NCBI GenBank assembly: GCA_021806885.1
Contig: JAKAPT010000009.1
Span: 1 to 36,345, forward strand
Reading direction: 5' to 3'
Source of the DNA: a bacterium
GTDB taxonomy: Bacteria > SZUA-79 > Acidulodesulfobacterales > Acidulodesulfobacteraceae
Length of the DNA: 36,345 nucleotides
Position 1 is the first letter of the stretch, and the number at the start of each line of letters is the position of its first letter. The position numbers and the translations under genes were made by a program. Below are positions 17,239 through 25,019 of the stretch, piece by piece. The notes under the pieces were generated by a model, which searched no databases, was not told where the DNA came from, and worked only from the letters and a program-made list of their open reading frames with translations.

Positions 17239-18046
17239 AAAAAAAGTAAAAAGTAAATTCGTATTTTATATCTTCATTTTTTTTATTGTTGTTCTTTTAG
17301 CCATAACCGGTTTTTATGGAAATAAGGCATACAATTATTTCTTTTTTAAAAAAAGGATTTTCACGCTTAAAAAAGTAAATATAACCGGGGACGGGATAAC
17401 ATACCGCGAAAAAATAGATATCTTGAAATTATCCGGTCTTTACAAGGGGGAAAACCTTTTAAAAATTGATTTGGCGCGGGTTTCGAGCCTGATAGCCTCA
17501 CTCCGGTGGATTAAGAATGTAACGGTTTACCGCAGTTTTCCCCATACCGTTACGATATATCTGATTAAGAGAAAAATTTTTGGAATTCTGGAGAATGGAA
17601 AAAATATGTATTATATAAGCCCAAGCGGGTTTGTCATAGGGAAGGTTAATTCTAAAGACGGCTATAATTATCCCGTTGTCACGGGGATGATAGATAAAGA
17701 TCCTTCCAGTTATTATACGGATATGAACAGCGCGCTCAATTTTCTTAATATTTCTAACTCGTCCGTTATTTCGGGAGATATTGGCGAGATACATATGGAA
17801 AAAGATGGCGGCATCGTTGTTTATACAAAAGAAGGAGTAATGATAAATTTTGGGAAAAAAGGATACCGGAACAAGCTGGAGGTCTTAAAAAAATTATTTA
17901 ACGAGATAAGCAAGATTCATCTTAAATATAACCAGTATATTAATCTTGAATATAATGGGGAGGCGGTTGTAGCGGTGAACAAAGGTTCAAGGGTTGTTCC
18001 GGCGGATTACAAAAATAAAACTGTTTCCGCGAACGCTTTTAAATAA
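17219..18046 (+). CDS. ftsQ: Cell division protein FtsQ
   Basis: The 275-aa bitopic protein has a basic N terminus (PGNKKKVKSK), one membrane helix at about residues 15-33 and a periplasmic POTRA domain that begins at FTLKKVNITGDG and contains RWIKNVTVYRSFPHTVTIYL, the best-conserved FtsQ stretch. A FtsQ beta domain follows to the C terminus. It recruits FtsL and FtsB to the septum. Its start lies inside the end of ddl (20-nt overlap). The sequence is the most Lys/Tyr-rich and AT-rich of the cluster, as is common for FtsQ. Confidence 0.92.
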   Translation: MRLPGNKKKVKSKFVFYIFIFFIVVLLAITGFYGNKAYNYFFFKKRIFTLKKVNITGDGITYREKIDILKLSGLYKGENLLKIDLARVSSLIASLRWIKNVTVYRSFPHTVTIYLIKRKIFGILENGKNMYYISPSGFVIGKVNSKDGYNYPVVTGMIDKDPSSYYTDMNSALNFLNISNSSVISGDIGEIHMEKDGGIVVYTKEGVMINFGKKGYRNKLEVLKKLFNEISKIHLKYNQYINLEYNGEAVVAVNKGSRVVPADYKNKTVSANAFK

Positions 18047-18067
18047 AAACCGCGTCATGGAGTTAAA

Positions 18068-19297
18068 TTGGAAAAGAACAGCAATATAATCGTAGGACTG
18101 GATATAGGAACCACGAAGGTTTGCGCTATCGTAGCCGAGGTTAAAAACGGCTCGCTCGAGGTGATAGGGGTAGGCACAAGCGCTTCCGGAGGGCTTAAAA
18201 ACGGCGTCGTTATCAATATCGAAACCACCGTGGAATCCATTAATAAGGCGATTGAAGAAGCCGAGCTTATGGCGGGCTGCAATATTCATGAGGCAGTTAT
18301 TGGGATAGCGGGCCCGCACATCAGGGGGGTTAATTCCCGCGGCATTGTGGCCGTAAAAAACAGGGAGGTTACGCAGCAGGACGTGGACAGGGTCGTATCG
18401 GCGGCAAAGACTATATCCATACCTCCGGATAACGAAATTATACATGTTATTCCGCAGGAGTTTATCGTTGATGACCAGGGTGAAATCAGGCAGCCGATAG
18501 GAATGAGCGGCCTAAGACTGGAGTCGAGGATTCATATTGTTACCGCTTCGAGCATAGCGACACAGAATATAATAAAATGCGCGAATAAGGCGGGACTTGA
18601 TGTCTCTGACATAGTGCTCGAGCAGATAGCTTCCAGTGAAGCGATTTTAACCCCCGACGAAAAAGAACTCGGGGTTGCCCTGGTTGATATTGGAGGGGGA
18701 ACCACCGATGTCGCCGTTTTTGCCGAAGGCAATATAAAGCATACTTTTGTCATTCCCAAGGGCGGGCAAAGCGTAACCAGCGATGTGTCGCTTGGAACCA
18801 AAACGGTTCCGAACGACGCGGAAAAAATAAAGGTAAAATTCGGTATAGCGATGGAATCGCTCGCCGGAAAGGATGAAATAATAGAAATCCCTGGTTTTGG
18901 CGGAAGGCCTCCCCGGGCAATTTCAAGGCAGGTTCTTGGAAATATAATAGAACAAAGGATGGCGGAGATTTTCAGCTGGGTAAGAAAAAATATCGAGAAA
19001 AATGGGCTGGAAAACAAGATATTGTCCGGTTATGTTTTGACGGGTGGCGCCGCCCTGATGCCCGGTTGCACCGAGCTTGCCACGGATATTTTTAACGCGC
19101 CCGTAAGGATCGGGTCTCCCCTTGAAATGGGCGGGTTAACCGACGTTATAAATTCTCCCGTCTATTCCACCGGCGTCGGACTTATTAAATATGCTTTTAA
19201 AAACCGGTCAGGCAAGGGGCTTATCAGCAAAGGCGGGCAGAATGTTTTCAGATCCGTTAAAGACAGGTTTTTAAAATTGATGGAGGATTTTTTTTAA
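18068..19297 (+). CDS. ftsA: Cell division protein FtsA (Z-ring membrane anchor)
   Basis: The 409-aa actin-like ATPase tethers FtsZ to the membrane. VGLDIGTTKVCAIVAEV is the phosphate-1 motif, VALVDIGGGTTDVAVF the phosphate-2 motif and GYVLTGGAALMPG the adenosine motif. The 1C domain lies between them. The C-terminal SVKDRFLKLMEDFF is an amphipathic membrane-targeting helix. The start is TTG at 18068 with GGAG at 18059-18062, 5 nt upstream; no ATG occurs in a better place. It follows ftsQ by 21 nt. Confidence 0.96.
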   Translation: MEKNSNIIVGLDIGTTKVCAIVAEVKNGSLEVIGVGTSASGGLKNGVVINIETTVESINKAIEEAELMAGCNIHEAVIGIAGPHIRGVNSRGIVAVKNREVTQQDVDRVVSAAKTISIPPDNEIIHVIPQEFIVDDQGEIRQPIGMSGLRLESRIHIVTASSIATQNIIKCANKAGLDVSDIVLEQIASSEAILTPDEKELGVALVDIGGGTTDVAVFAEGNIKHTFVIPKGGQSVTSDVSLGTKTVPNDAEKIKVKFGIAMESLAGKDEIIEIPGFGGRPPRAISRQVLGNIIEQRMAEIFSWVRKNIEKNGLENKILSGYVLTGGAALMPGCTELATDIFNAPVRIGSPLEMGGLTDVINSPVYSTGVGLIKYAFKNRSGKGLISKGGQNVFRSVKDRFLKLMEDFF

Positions 19298-19321
19298 TTT
19301 AATTTATTTTTGTAATTTACG

Positions 19322-19337
19322 ATACTATTTATAGTAT
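19322..19337. promoter_or_regulatory. Perfect 16-bp inverted repeat upstream of ftsZ
   Basis: ATACTAT (19322-19328) and ATAGTAT (19331-19337) are exact reverse complements separated by TT, in the 69-bp ftsA-ftsZ gap and 30 bp before the ftsZ start codon. A TTGTAA (19310) to TATAAA (19335) pair could form a weak promoter with the palindrome covering the spacer and -10. The repeat could be an operator for an unknown dimeric regulator or a weak mRNA hairpin; function is not shown. Confidence 0.45.
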
Positions 19338-19366
19338 AAATTATACCCGCGGGCGGAGGTGAAACC

Positions 19367-20551
19367 ATGTTTGAATTTGCTGAAGACAATGAATTATCTG
19401 CAAGGATAAAGGTTGTCGGAGTTGGCGGCGGAGGTAGTAACGCCGTTAATACTATGATAAAAGCAGGGTTGTCCGGCGCCGAATTTATCGTCGCTAATAC
19501 CGATGCCCAGGCGCTCAAGGCAAGCGTATCAGGTCTGAAAATTCAGCTTGGCGAAAAAATAACAAAGGGCCTTGGCGCAGGAGCCAATCCTGAAATCGGG
19601 AAACAATCCGCTATAGAAGACAAAGAAAGGATAACCGAAATGCTCGAAGGCGCCGACATGGTTTTTATAACCGCCGGCCTTGGGGGTGGAACGGGAACCG
19701 GGGCGGCCCCCGTCGTTGCGAAGATTGCAAAGGAGGTCGGCGCGCTTACAGTCGCAGTCGTCACGAAGCCCTTCTTTTTTGAAGGAAGCAGGAGAATGAG
19801 ATATGCCGAAGAGGGACTTAATGAACTTAAAGCGGTTGTCGATACCGTAATAACCATTCCCAACCAGAGGCTTCTCGCCGTCGCGGGAAAATCCACGCCC
19901 ATTGTCGAGGCTTTTAAAAAGGTTGACGAGGTTCTTTTGCAGGCCGTGAAAGGAATATCGGACCTTATAAACATTCATGGGCTTGTAAATGTCGATTTTG
20001 CCGATGTAAAAACAATAATGGCGGAGATGGGCATGGCCCTGATGGGAACAGGGCTTGCGGAGGGAGAAAACAGGGCCCTCGAGGCCGCGCAAAAGGCCGT
20101 GTCAAGCCCGCTATTAGAAGATATCAGCATAGAAGGCGCAAGAGGACTGCTCATTAATGTCGCGGGTGGCTCCGACATGACGCTTTTCGAGGTCAACGAG
20201 GCCGCCGAGAAAATAAGAGCCGAGGCGCATCCCGACGCGAACATCATATTTGGCGCGGTTATAGACAATTCCCTGGTTGACAAGATGATGGTTACCGTTA
20301 TTGCCACAGGTTTTGGAAGGGAAGAATCAAATCAAAAGCTTTCGGAGGTGCCAAAGTCCGTAATTGCCAAAGAAAGTCAGGAATTTTTTAACGGTAAGAG
20401 GATCGAGCCTTTTAACATCAAGGGAGTCGATATCAGCCAGATTAAGGATAAGACCGATTACCTCAGCAAATTCCCGGAGGAATATGAAACCGAAGACTAT
20501 GAGGATGAAAAATACGACATTCCTACATTCCTAAGAAAGCAGGCAGACTGA
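19367..20551 (+). CDS. ftsZ: Cell division GTPase FtsZ
   Basis: The 394-aa tubulin homologue forms the Z ring. [15 protein letters not shown] and the tubulin signature [10 protein letters not shown] bind GTP. The synergy-loop region [11 protein letters not shown] carries the catalytic acids. The C-terminal peptide [11 protein letters not shown], which binds FtsA and other partners, is intact after a short acidic linker. The ribosome-binding site is the strongest in the cluster (GGAGGTGA at 19355-19362), consistent with the high FtsZ level cells need. It is last in the dcw run, and a convergent radical-SAM gene ends 12 bp away. Confidence 0.98.
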   Translation: MFEFAEDNELSARIKVVGVGGGGSNAVNTMIKAGLSGAEFIVANTDAQALKASVSGLKIQLGEKITKGLGAGANPEIGKQSAIEDKERITEMLEGADMVFITAGLGGGTGTGAAPVVAKIAKEVGALTVAVVTKPFFFEGSRRMRYAEEGLNELKAVVDTVITIPNQRLLAVAGKSTPIVEAFKKVDEVLLQAVKGISDLINIHGLVNVDFADVKTIMAEMGMALMGTGLAEGENRALEAAQKAVSSPLLEDISIEGARGLLINVAGGSDMTLFEVNEAAEKIRAEAHPDANIIFGAVIDNSLVDKMMVTVIATGFGREESNQKLSEVPKSVIAKESQEFFNGKRIEPFNIKGVDISQIKDKTDYLSKFPEEYETEDYEDEKYDIPTFLRKQAD

Positions 20552-20563
20552 TATTCAAATTAT

Positions 20564-22288
20564 TTAACATATCCCGCACCTTTTGCACCCCTCGAAGCAC
20601 TGGGGTGTTATCTTGAATTCAAGGCCCTTTTTGTACTCTTTGATAAGGTATTTTTTTGTTATACCCTGGTCTATTATATCCCACGGCAAAATCTCACGGG
20701 GATCGAACCTCCTTATGAAGTTTTTTATGTCCAGCCCCAGGCTTGACGCAGTTTTGTCAATCCCTGTCTTGCTTAAATAAGAATTTACGAGGATTTTTAA
20801 TGAAAGCCTGGAGCCCCTGGCAAGAAAGGCCTCCGCATACGCGTCCCTGACCGAATTTATTTTAATGGTTATATTCGGTAGGGATTTAATCTCCCGGGAT
20901 ATATATCTAATCTTCCTCTCAAGAGTATTCCTTCCCTCAAAATTTTCCCACTGAAGGGGGGTCCATGGTTTGGGGACGAAAGGGCTGAAAGCAATAGTCA
21001 GATTTCCTATTCTTTTATTTATTTTCGAGGATGAAACAAATTTTTTCTGCATCAATTTTACAAGCCTTATAGTTTCATCGAGGTCCCTAGCCTCTTCATA
21101 CGGAAGGCCTATCATGAAATATGCCTTTATGTTTAAGATCCCCTTACTGATAATGTCATTGGTTACAGATAAAATCTCTTCGTTATCTATATCTTTATTG
21201 ATTAGTTTTTTAAGCCTCGGAGAGCCGGTTTCAATTCCGAGCGTTATGGTTTTTAAACCGGCTTTCTTAATTAAGTCAAGGTTTTTCTCATCAATGCAAT
21301 CAAGCCTTATGGAAGAAAGGGAAAAGGATTTATCTGTATTTATTGAAAAATCCATAAAATTCCTTATGTTTTTATTGTCCAGGGTGTCAAAACCGACAAA
21401 TCCGGCTTTTTCGCCTTTGTCCATGGCTTTTATAGAACTTAAAACACTTTCGGGGTTGGACTCCCTTAAAGGAAGATATATGTAACCCGCGCCGCAGAAA
21501 CGGCAACCCCTCTTGCATCCCCTTGCCACCTCTATCATCTTAATATCCTTAAGGTCCGAGAATTTTGTGGTTATTACCGAGGATGAAAAAGAAGAACGGG
21601 CCGGGGCCCATCTCCTTTTTATTTTCTGGGGAAATCCGGGTTCAGGATTGATCTCTTTTAAAACATTCTTATCGTTAAAAACGAATTCATAATGAGACGG
21701 CGCGTAAATCCCTCCTATTTTTCCCGCATTGTAAATAATCTCCCTTTTGTTTTTCGCCAGTCCGGAGGCATAATATTTTGAAATATGTTCAAAAAAATCC
21801 GGAAGGATTTCTTCCCCTTCGCCGACGAAAAAAAGGTCAAAAATATCCGCGACAGGTTCGGGATTCAGAAAAGTTATAACTCCCCCGGCAACAAGGATAG
21901 GGAAGGATTCATCCCTATCCCTGGAAAGAAACGGGATCCCGTCAGATTCGAGTATCTTCAGGATATTATAAAAATCATTTTCATAACTTAGCGAAAAAAA
22001 GATAATATCATAACCGGAAATCCTTTTTCTTTCCTCCAAGGAAATTATTCCCCTTGAAATGTCATCCTGCAAGAAAGCCCTGTCGGCCGAGATAAAACCC
22101 GAATCGTTTATCAATTCGTAAACCCTTAAAAATCCCAGATTTGACATGGCAGTATTATAATAATTGGGGAACACTATTACGGATTTTACTTGTGGGTCCC
22201 GGGGCCTTGAAATTGAATTGCGTTCGTGCGATTGGTACTCGTCGTAGAGGCGGCGCACGTCGTTAATTTTTTTTATATTTTCTTTCAT
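20564..22288 (-). CDS. B12-binding-type radical SAM protein, TIGR03960-like
   Basis: The 574-aa protein has an N-terminal B12-binding-like domain (VKSVIVFPNYYNTAMSN, then ILVAGGVITFLNPEPVADIFD and FVGEGEE). A radical SAM core follows, with the Cx3Cx2C iron-sulfur motif at Cys258, Cys262 and Cys265 (ARGCKRGCRFCGAGY). GIETGSPRLKKLINKD fits the SAM-binding region. Four more cysteines close the protein (CFEGCKRCGIC, Cys564, 568, 571 and 574) and may hold a second cluster. This layout matches an uncharacterised family; in many genomes it is next to or fused with a DUF2344 partner, which is not seen here. Substrate unknown. The gene runs against ftsZ and is divergent from the ABC ATPase. Confidence 0.85.
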   Translation of the reverse strand: MKENIKKINDVRRLYDEYQSHERNSISRPRDPQVKSVIVFPNYYNTAMSNLGFLRVYELINDSGFISADRAFLQDDISRGIISLEERKRISGYDIIFFSLSYENDFYNILKILESDGIPFLSRDRDESFPILVAGGVITFLNPEPVADIFDLFFVGEGEEILPDFFEHISKYYASGLAKNKREIIYNAGKIGGIYAPSHYEFVFNDKNVLKEINPEPGFPQKIKRRWAPARSSFSSSVITTKFSDLKDIKMIEVARGCKRGCRFCGAGYIYLPLRESNPESVLSSIKAMDKGEKAGFVGFDTLDNKNIRNFMDFSINTDKSFSLSSIRLDCIDEKNLDLIKKAGLKTITLGIETGSPRLKKLINKDIDNEEILSVTNDIISKGILNIKAYFMIGLPYEEARDLDETIRLVKLMQKKFVSSSKINKRIGNLTIAFSPFVPKPWTPLQWENFEGRNTLERKIRYISREIKSLPNITIKINSVRDAYAEAFLARGSRLSLKILVNSYLSKTGIDKTASSLGLDIKNFIRRFDPREILPWDIIDQGITKKYLIKEYKKGLEFKITPQCFEGCKRCGIC

Positions 22289-22304
22289 TTTTACTCCGTT
22301 TCAT

Positions 22305-22333
22305 TTGGAAATTTCCGTCTCATGCCTTATAAT
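22305..22333 (+). promoter_or_regulatory. Putative promoter of the ABC ATPase
   Basis: TTGGAA (22305-22310), a 17-bp spacer and a perfect TATAAT (22328-22333). The -10 is the left arm of the palindrome at 22322-22347. Expected leader about 39 nt. Confidence 0.6.
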
Positions 22334-22347
22334 ATATTATAAGGCAT
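22322..22347. repeat. Perfect 26-bp palindrome in a divergent promoter region
   Basis: ATGCCTTATAAT (22322-22333), a central AT, then the exact reverse complement ATTATAAGGCAT (22336-22347). Each arm contains TATAAT on its own strand, so the palindrome holds both divergent -10 elements. It lies between the radical SAM gene and the ABC ATPase gene. Confidence 0.9.
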
Positions 22348-22365
22348 TAACTCGTGGTAATACAA
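22336..22365 (-). promoter_or_regulatory. Putative promoter of the radical SAM gene
   Basis: On the minus strand a TTGTAT (22365-22360), an 18-bp spacer and TATAAT (22341-22336) point toward the radical SAM gene. The -35 is weak but the -10 is perfect. The expected leader is about 40 nt. Confidence 0.5.
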
Positions 22366-22378
22366 TAAAGGGAACAAA

Positions 22379-23209
22379 TTGGCAGATAATTTAAATTACG
22401 CTATTTCCGTAGAACGCCTCGTAAAAAAATACAGCGACATTTTTGCTGTAAACGATATATCCTTCAATGTTGAAAAAGGGGAGTTTTTCGCCTTTCTCGG
22501 GCCAAACGGAGCCGGAAAGACCACGACCATTAAGATACTTTGCACTTTAATAAGACAGACGGGCGGAACGGCATATATTAATGGATATAACGTGGCGGTT
22601 GACAGAAAAGAGGTAAGAAAATCCATAGGCCTTGTCTTTCAGGAACCAACGCTTGACAATGAATTAACCGCTTTTGAAAATCTTCTTTTTCATTGCGAGC
22701 TATACGGAATGGAAAAGAAGCTCGCGAAGGGAAGGATTGAATATATCCTTGATATCATAGGGCTATATTCTTACAAAAATAAGCTTGTAAAATATCTCTC
22801 CGGCGGAATGAAAAGGCGGCTTGAGGTCGGGAGGGGCCTTCTTCATTCCCCCGCAGTGCTTTTCCTTGATGAACCTACGGTTGGACTCGATATTCAAACA
22901 AGGATAAATATGTGGAATTTTATAGATTCTTTGAGAAAAGCAGAGAAAACCACAGTTTTTTTGACCACCCATTACATCGAAGAGGCTGAAGGATGTGACA
23001 GGATAGCCATAATAGACAATGGAAAGATAATCGCACAGGACACCCCCGATGAATTAAAAAAACTTATTGAATCTTCTCATGGAGAAATTCCCACGCTTTC
23101 GGATGTTTTTATTTCTCTTGTCGGGAGGCAGGCAAGGGATGAATCCGGGAATTCGATGGATAGGATGAAGGAGATTGGAAGGATTTTAAAGATAAAAAAC
23201 TGGCATTGA
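22379..23209 (+). CDS. ABC transporter ATP-binding protein (DrrA/CcmA-like), without adjacent permease
   Basis: The 276-aa ATPase has Walker A GPNGAGKTT, Q-loop FQEPTLD, signature LSGGMKRRLEVGR, Walker B VLFLDEPTVGLD and the H-loop FLTTHYIEEAE. This set is typical of ABC-2 exporters of the daunorubicin/multidrug type, where the ATPase works with a separate six-helix permease. No permease follows: the next gene is on the other strand. Start is TTG at 22379; the upstream sequence AAAGGGAACAAA offers a modest Shine-Dalgarno. The C terminus is a little shorter than DrrA-type proteins. The substrate cannot be inferred. Confidence 0.9.
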   Translation: MADNLNYAISVERLVKKYSDIFAVNDISFNVEKGEFFAFLGPNGAGKTTTIKILCTLIRQTGGTAYINGYNVAVDRKEVRKSIGLVFQEPTLDNELTAFENLLFHCELYGMEKKLAKGRIEYILDIIGLYSYKNKLVKYLSGGMKRRLEVGRGLLHSPAVLFLDEPTVGLDIQTRINMWNFIDSLRKAEKTTVFLTTHYIEEAEGCDRIAIIDNGKIIAQDTPDELKKLIESSHGEIPTLSDVFISLVGRQARDESGNSMDRMKEIGRILKIKNWH

Positions 23210-23270
23210 TAATTTGGTCTTTGACAGAACGCAGGAAGTTCGAAGGATTTTAAAGCGATTGGCGCTGGGG

Positions 23271-23996
23271 TTAATGCGAAGAGGCGAGGAGTATTAATTT
23301 AGCTGCCGTCTCGAGGACGAGCGTCCACCTCAGGGCATCAAGAGGTGTTTTTCCCCATGCGAAAGAGCCGTGAGATTTGACCATGAAAACCCCATTTCCG
23401 CCAAATATTCCTATTTTCTTGAAATCCGCAAACCCGCGCCCCTTTTTTATATCTTCGGTAAAACTTAGCGGATAGACAGGTATTTGCGGAAAAAAATACC
23501 TCGTCTCGAAATCAAGGGGGGTAATAAAAGTCGTTTCGGGATATTTTGAGCAAACCTCCTCGGCATTTTTAATTTGATTTTTAGTAAATTCGTTATTTCC
23601 CTCCCTCATTATGCTTCTTACCTTTTTATTGCACGAAAGAATACTTAGCGCCGTCGCGCTGGGAGGATGTGAATGAAAAACCGTGGAATCCGGAAAGCTT
23701 TGTAAAATGAACCTGTGAACTTCAATTTCCGAAGAAGGAACGGGACCGATGTGGGGGGCCTCTTTATTGGGCTTATTCCTGACGGAAACCCTCAGGGGAA
23801 CCGTGGTAAAATCTGCATCCTTCAGGTCGATGAGGCTTTTTCCCGCAACGGTAATGAGCATGGTATCCCTTATCCCCATGCTGATATTTCCGCTGTGGGT
23901 GTCTATAAGGTTTTTGTCAAAGGCCATATTACAGACCCGCCTTAAATCCTTGATTTTATGACTGTAATTTTTTGAGCCCGGCATGTTTGATATCAT
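23271..23996 (-). CDS. Class II aldolase/adducin-like protein
   Basis: The 241-aa protein shows the class II aldolase fold markers. DTHSGNIS near residue 33 is the phosphate-binding loop. SSEIEVH carries the catalytic acidic residue, HSHPPSATALS gives the first two metal-binding histidines, and KSHGSFAWGKTPLDAL near the C terminus gives the third. Relatives act on fuculose-, rhamnulose- or methylthioribulose-phosphates, with Zn2+ in the cytoplasm. Nothing here fixes the substrate, and no sugar or methionine-salvage genes are near. ATG codons at 23996 and 23984 are both possible starts, neither with a good Shine-Dalgarno. It is divergent from ssrA. Confidence 0.82.
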   Translation of the reverse strand: MISNMPGSKNYSHKIKDLRRVCNMAFDKNLIDTHSGNISMGIRDTMLITVAGKSLIDLKDADFTTVPLRVSVRNKPNKEAPHIGPVPSSEIEVHRFILQSFPDSTVFHSHPPSATALSILSCNKKVRSIMREGNNEFTKNQIKNAEEVCSKYPETTFITPLDFETRYFFPQIPVYPLSFTEDIKKGRGFADFKKIGIFGGNGVFMVKSHGSFAWGKTPLDALRWTLVLETAAKLILLASSH

Positions 23997-24013
23997 AATA
24001 TAAAAGCATGCCT

Positions 24014-24043
24014 ATTACAAGAAAGATAACCCTTTATTGTTAA
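24014..24043 (-). promoter_or_regulatory. Putative promoter of the class II aldolase gene
   Basis: Minus-strand TTAACA (24043-24038), an 18-bp spacer and TGTAAT (24019-24014), each differing from consensus at one base. Its -35 overlaps the proposed -35 of ssrA on the other strand. Confidence 0.4.
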
Positions 24044-24066
24044 TTCCCGCGCGCTTATGGTATAAT
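24037..24066 (+). promoter_or_regulatory. ssrA: ssrA promoter with extended -10
   Basis: TTGTTA (24037-24042), an 18-bp spacer and TATAAT (24061-24066) preceded by TGG, i.e. an extended -10. The -10 begins 19 bp before the mature tmRNA 5' end. Confidence 0.7.
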
Positions 24067-24079
24067 ATATCCATTGATT

Positions 24080-24438
24080 GGGGGCGTAATGGTTTCGACG
24101 GGGATGTTTAGGGCTTCAGGCTGCATGCCGAGGACGCTTTGTAGGCTCGTTAATCATTCGAAGCATAAATATAATCGCAGATAACTACGATTACGCATTA
24201 GCCGCTTAATCGGCTAACGTCTTTAGGACATCTACCTGCCGGTCCTAAAGGCGACAAGGGCAGGGTATCGCATTTTGACCCCCTTATGTCATAATGCCGA
24301 ACACTTTATGAGGGCGGTCGATAAAAGGTCTTGTTTATTCTTTGCTTTTTGAGGCCGGCTTTTAAAGAATAAACTAAGCATGTAGACGCTTAGGTTTTAT
24401 ATCTTCGGACGCGGGTTCAATTCCCGCCGCCTCCACCA
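24080..24438 (+). ncRNA. ssrA: Transfer-messenger RNA (tmRNA)
   Basis: The 5' end GGGGGCG (24080-24086) pairs with CGCCTCC (24428-24434), followed by A and an encoded CCA (24436-24438). The third pair is G-U, the alanyl-tRNA synthetase identity element. GGTTCAATTCCC forms the T arm. The resume codon is GCA at 24177, after TAATC, and the tag reads ADNYDYALAA with stop TAA at 24207-24209. The YALAA end is the standard ClpXP degron. Pseudoknot-like GC-rich stems follow, for example TACCTGCC with its partner GGCAGGGTA. It rescues stalled ribosomes with SmpB, whose gene follows 57 bp later. Total length 359 nt is normal. Confidence 0.97.
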
Positions 24439-24456
24439 ATTTATTTCCTCCGCGTA

Positions 24457-24485
24457 TTGACTATCTCCTTGTAATTTTATATTAT
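24457..24485 (+). promoter_or_regulatory. smpB: smpB promoter, nearly leaderless
   Basis: TTGACT (24457-24462), a 17-bp spacer and TATTAT (24480-24485). The start of transcription would be about 24491-24493, only 3-5 nt before the smpB ATG at 24496, and there is no Shine-Dalgarno in this AT-rich stretch. Confidence 0.65.
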
Positions 24486-24495
24486 TTTTATAAAT

Positions 24496-24990
24496 ATGGC
24501 GTTTTCCGCACATAGCGGTCAGAGTCCGCAAAAGAAACAGGGATTCAAGATCCTTGCAGACAACAGAAAAGCCTCGTTTTTATACGAGATTTTAGAAAAG
24601 CACGAGGCCGGCATGGTTTTAACCGGACCCGAAATAAAATCCATAAGATCGGGCAGGATTAACCTTTCTGATGGCTACGCGGTCATTAAAAATGGCGAGG
24701 CATTACTTTTAAATGTTCATATAAGCCCCTATGAAAAGGCTTCTTACGAAAACAAGGACCCGCTCCGGTCAAGGGTCTTATTGCTGCATAAAAATGAGAT
24801 TATGCGGCTATTCGGAAAGGTTAAAGAAAAGAACCTCACCCTTGTTCCGTTAAAGATATACCTGAAAAACGGCAGGGCAAAGGTCGAAATAGCGCTGGTA
24901 AAGGGCAAGAAGATTCACGATAAAAGGGAATCCATTAAGGAAAAAGAACAAAAAAGGGAAATCGAAAGGGCTTTTAAAAACAGGAGATAA
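24496..24990 (+). CDS. smpB: tmRNA-binding protein SmpB
   Basis: The 164-aa OB-fold protein binds the tRNA-like domain of tmRNA and brings it to stalled ribosomes. Conserved stretches are LADNRKASFLYEILEKHEAG, GPEIKSIRSGRINLSDGYA, LLNVHISPYEKASYEN, RVLLLHKNEI, and VPLKIYLKNGRAKVEIALVKGKK. The C-terminal helix that enters the mRNA channel is HDKRESIKEKEQKREIERAF, rich in Lys, Arg and Glu. About 18 extra residues precede the conserved core. The gene lies directly after ssrA, so both trans-translation components sit together. Confidence 0.97.
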   Translation: MAFSAHSGQSPQKKQGFKILADNRKASFLYEILEKHEAGMVLTGPEIKSIRSGRINLSDGYAVIKNGEALLLNVHISPYEKASYENKDPLRSRVLLLHKNEIMRLFGKVKEKNLTLVPLKIYLKNGRAKVEIALVKGKKIHDKRESIKEKEQKREIERAFKNRR

Positions 24991-25019
24991 ATTTAACCGG
25001 ATAAGAAGGGGGAACGGAT

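Noticed and set aside
23210-23270. Possible remnant of an ABC permease after the ATPase
   Set aside because: The gap is only 61 bp and encodes no hydrophobic stretch in any frame, so no pseudogene can be claimed.
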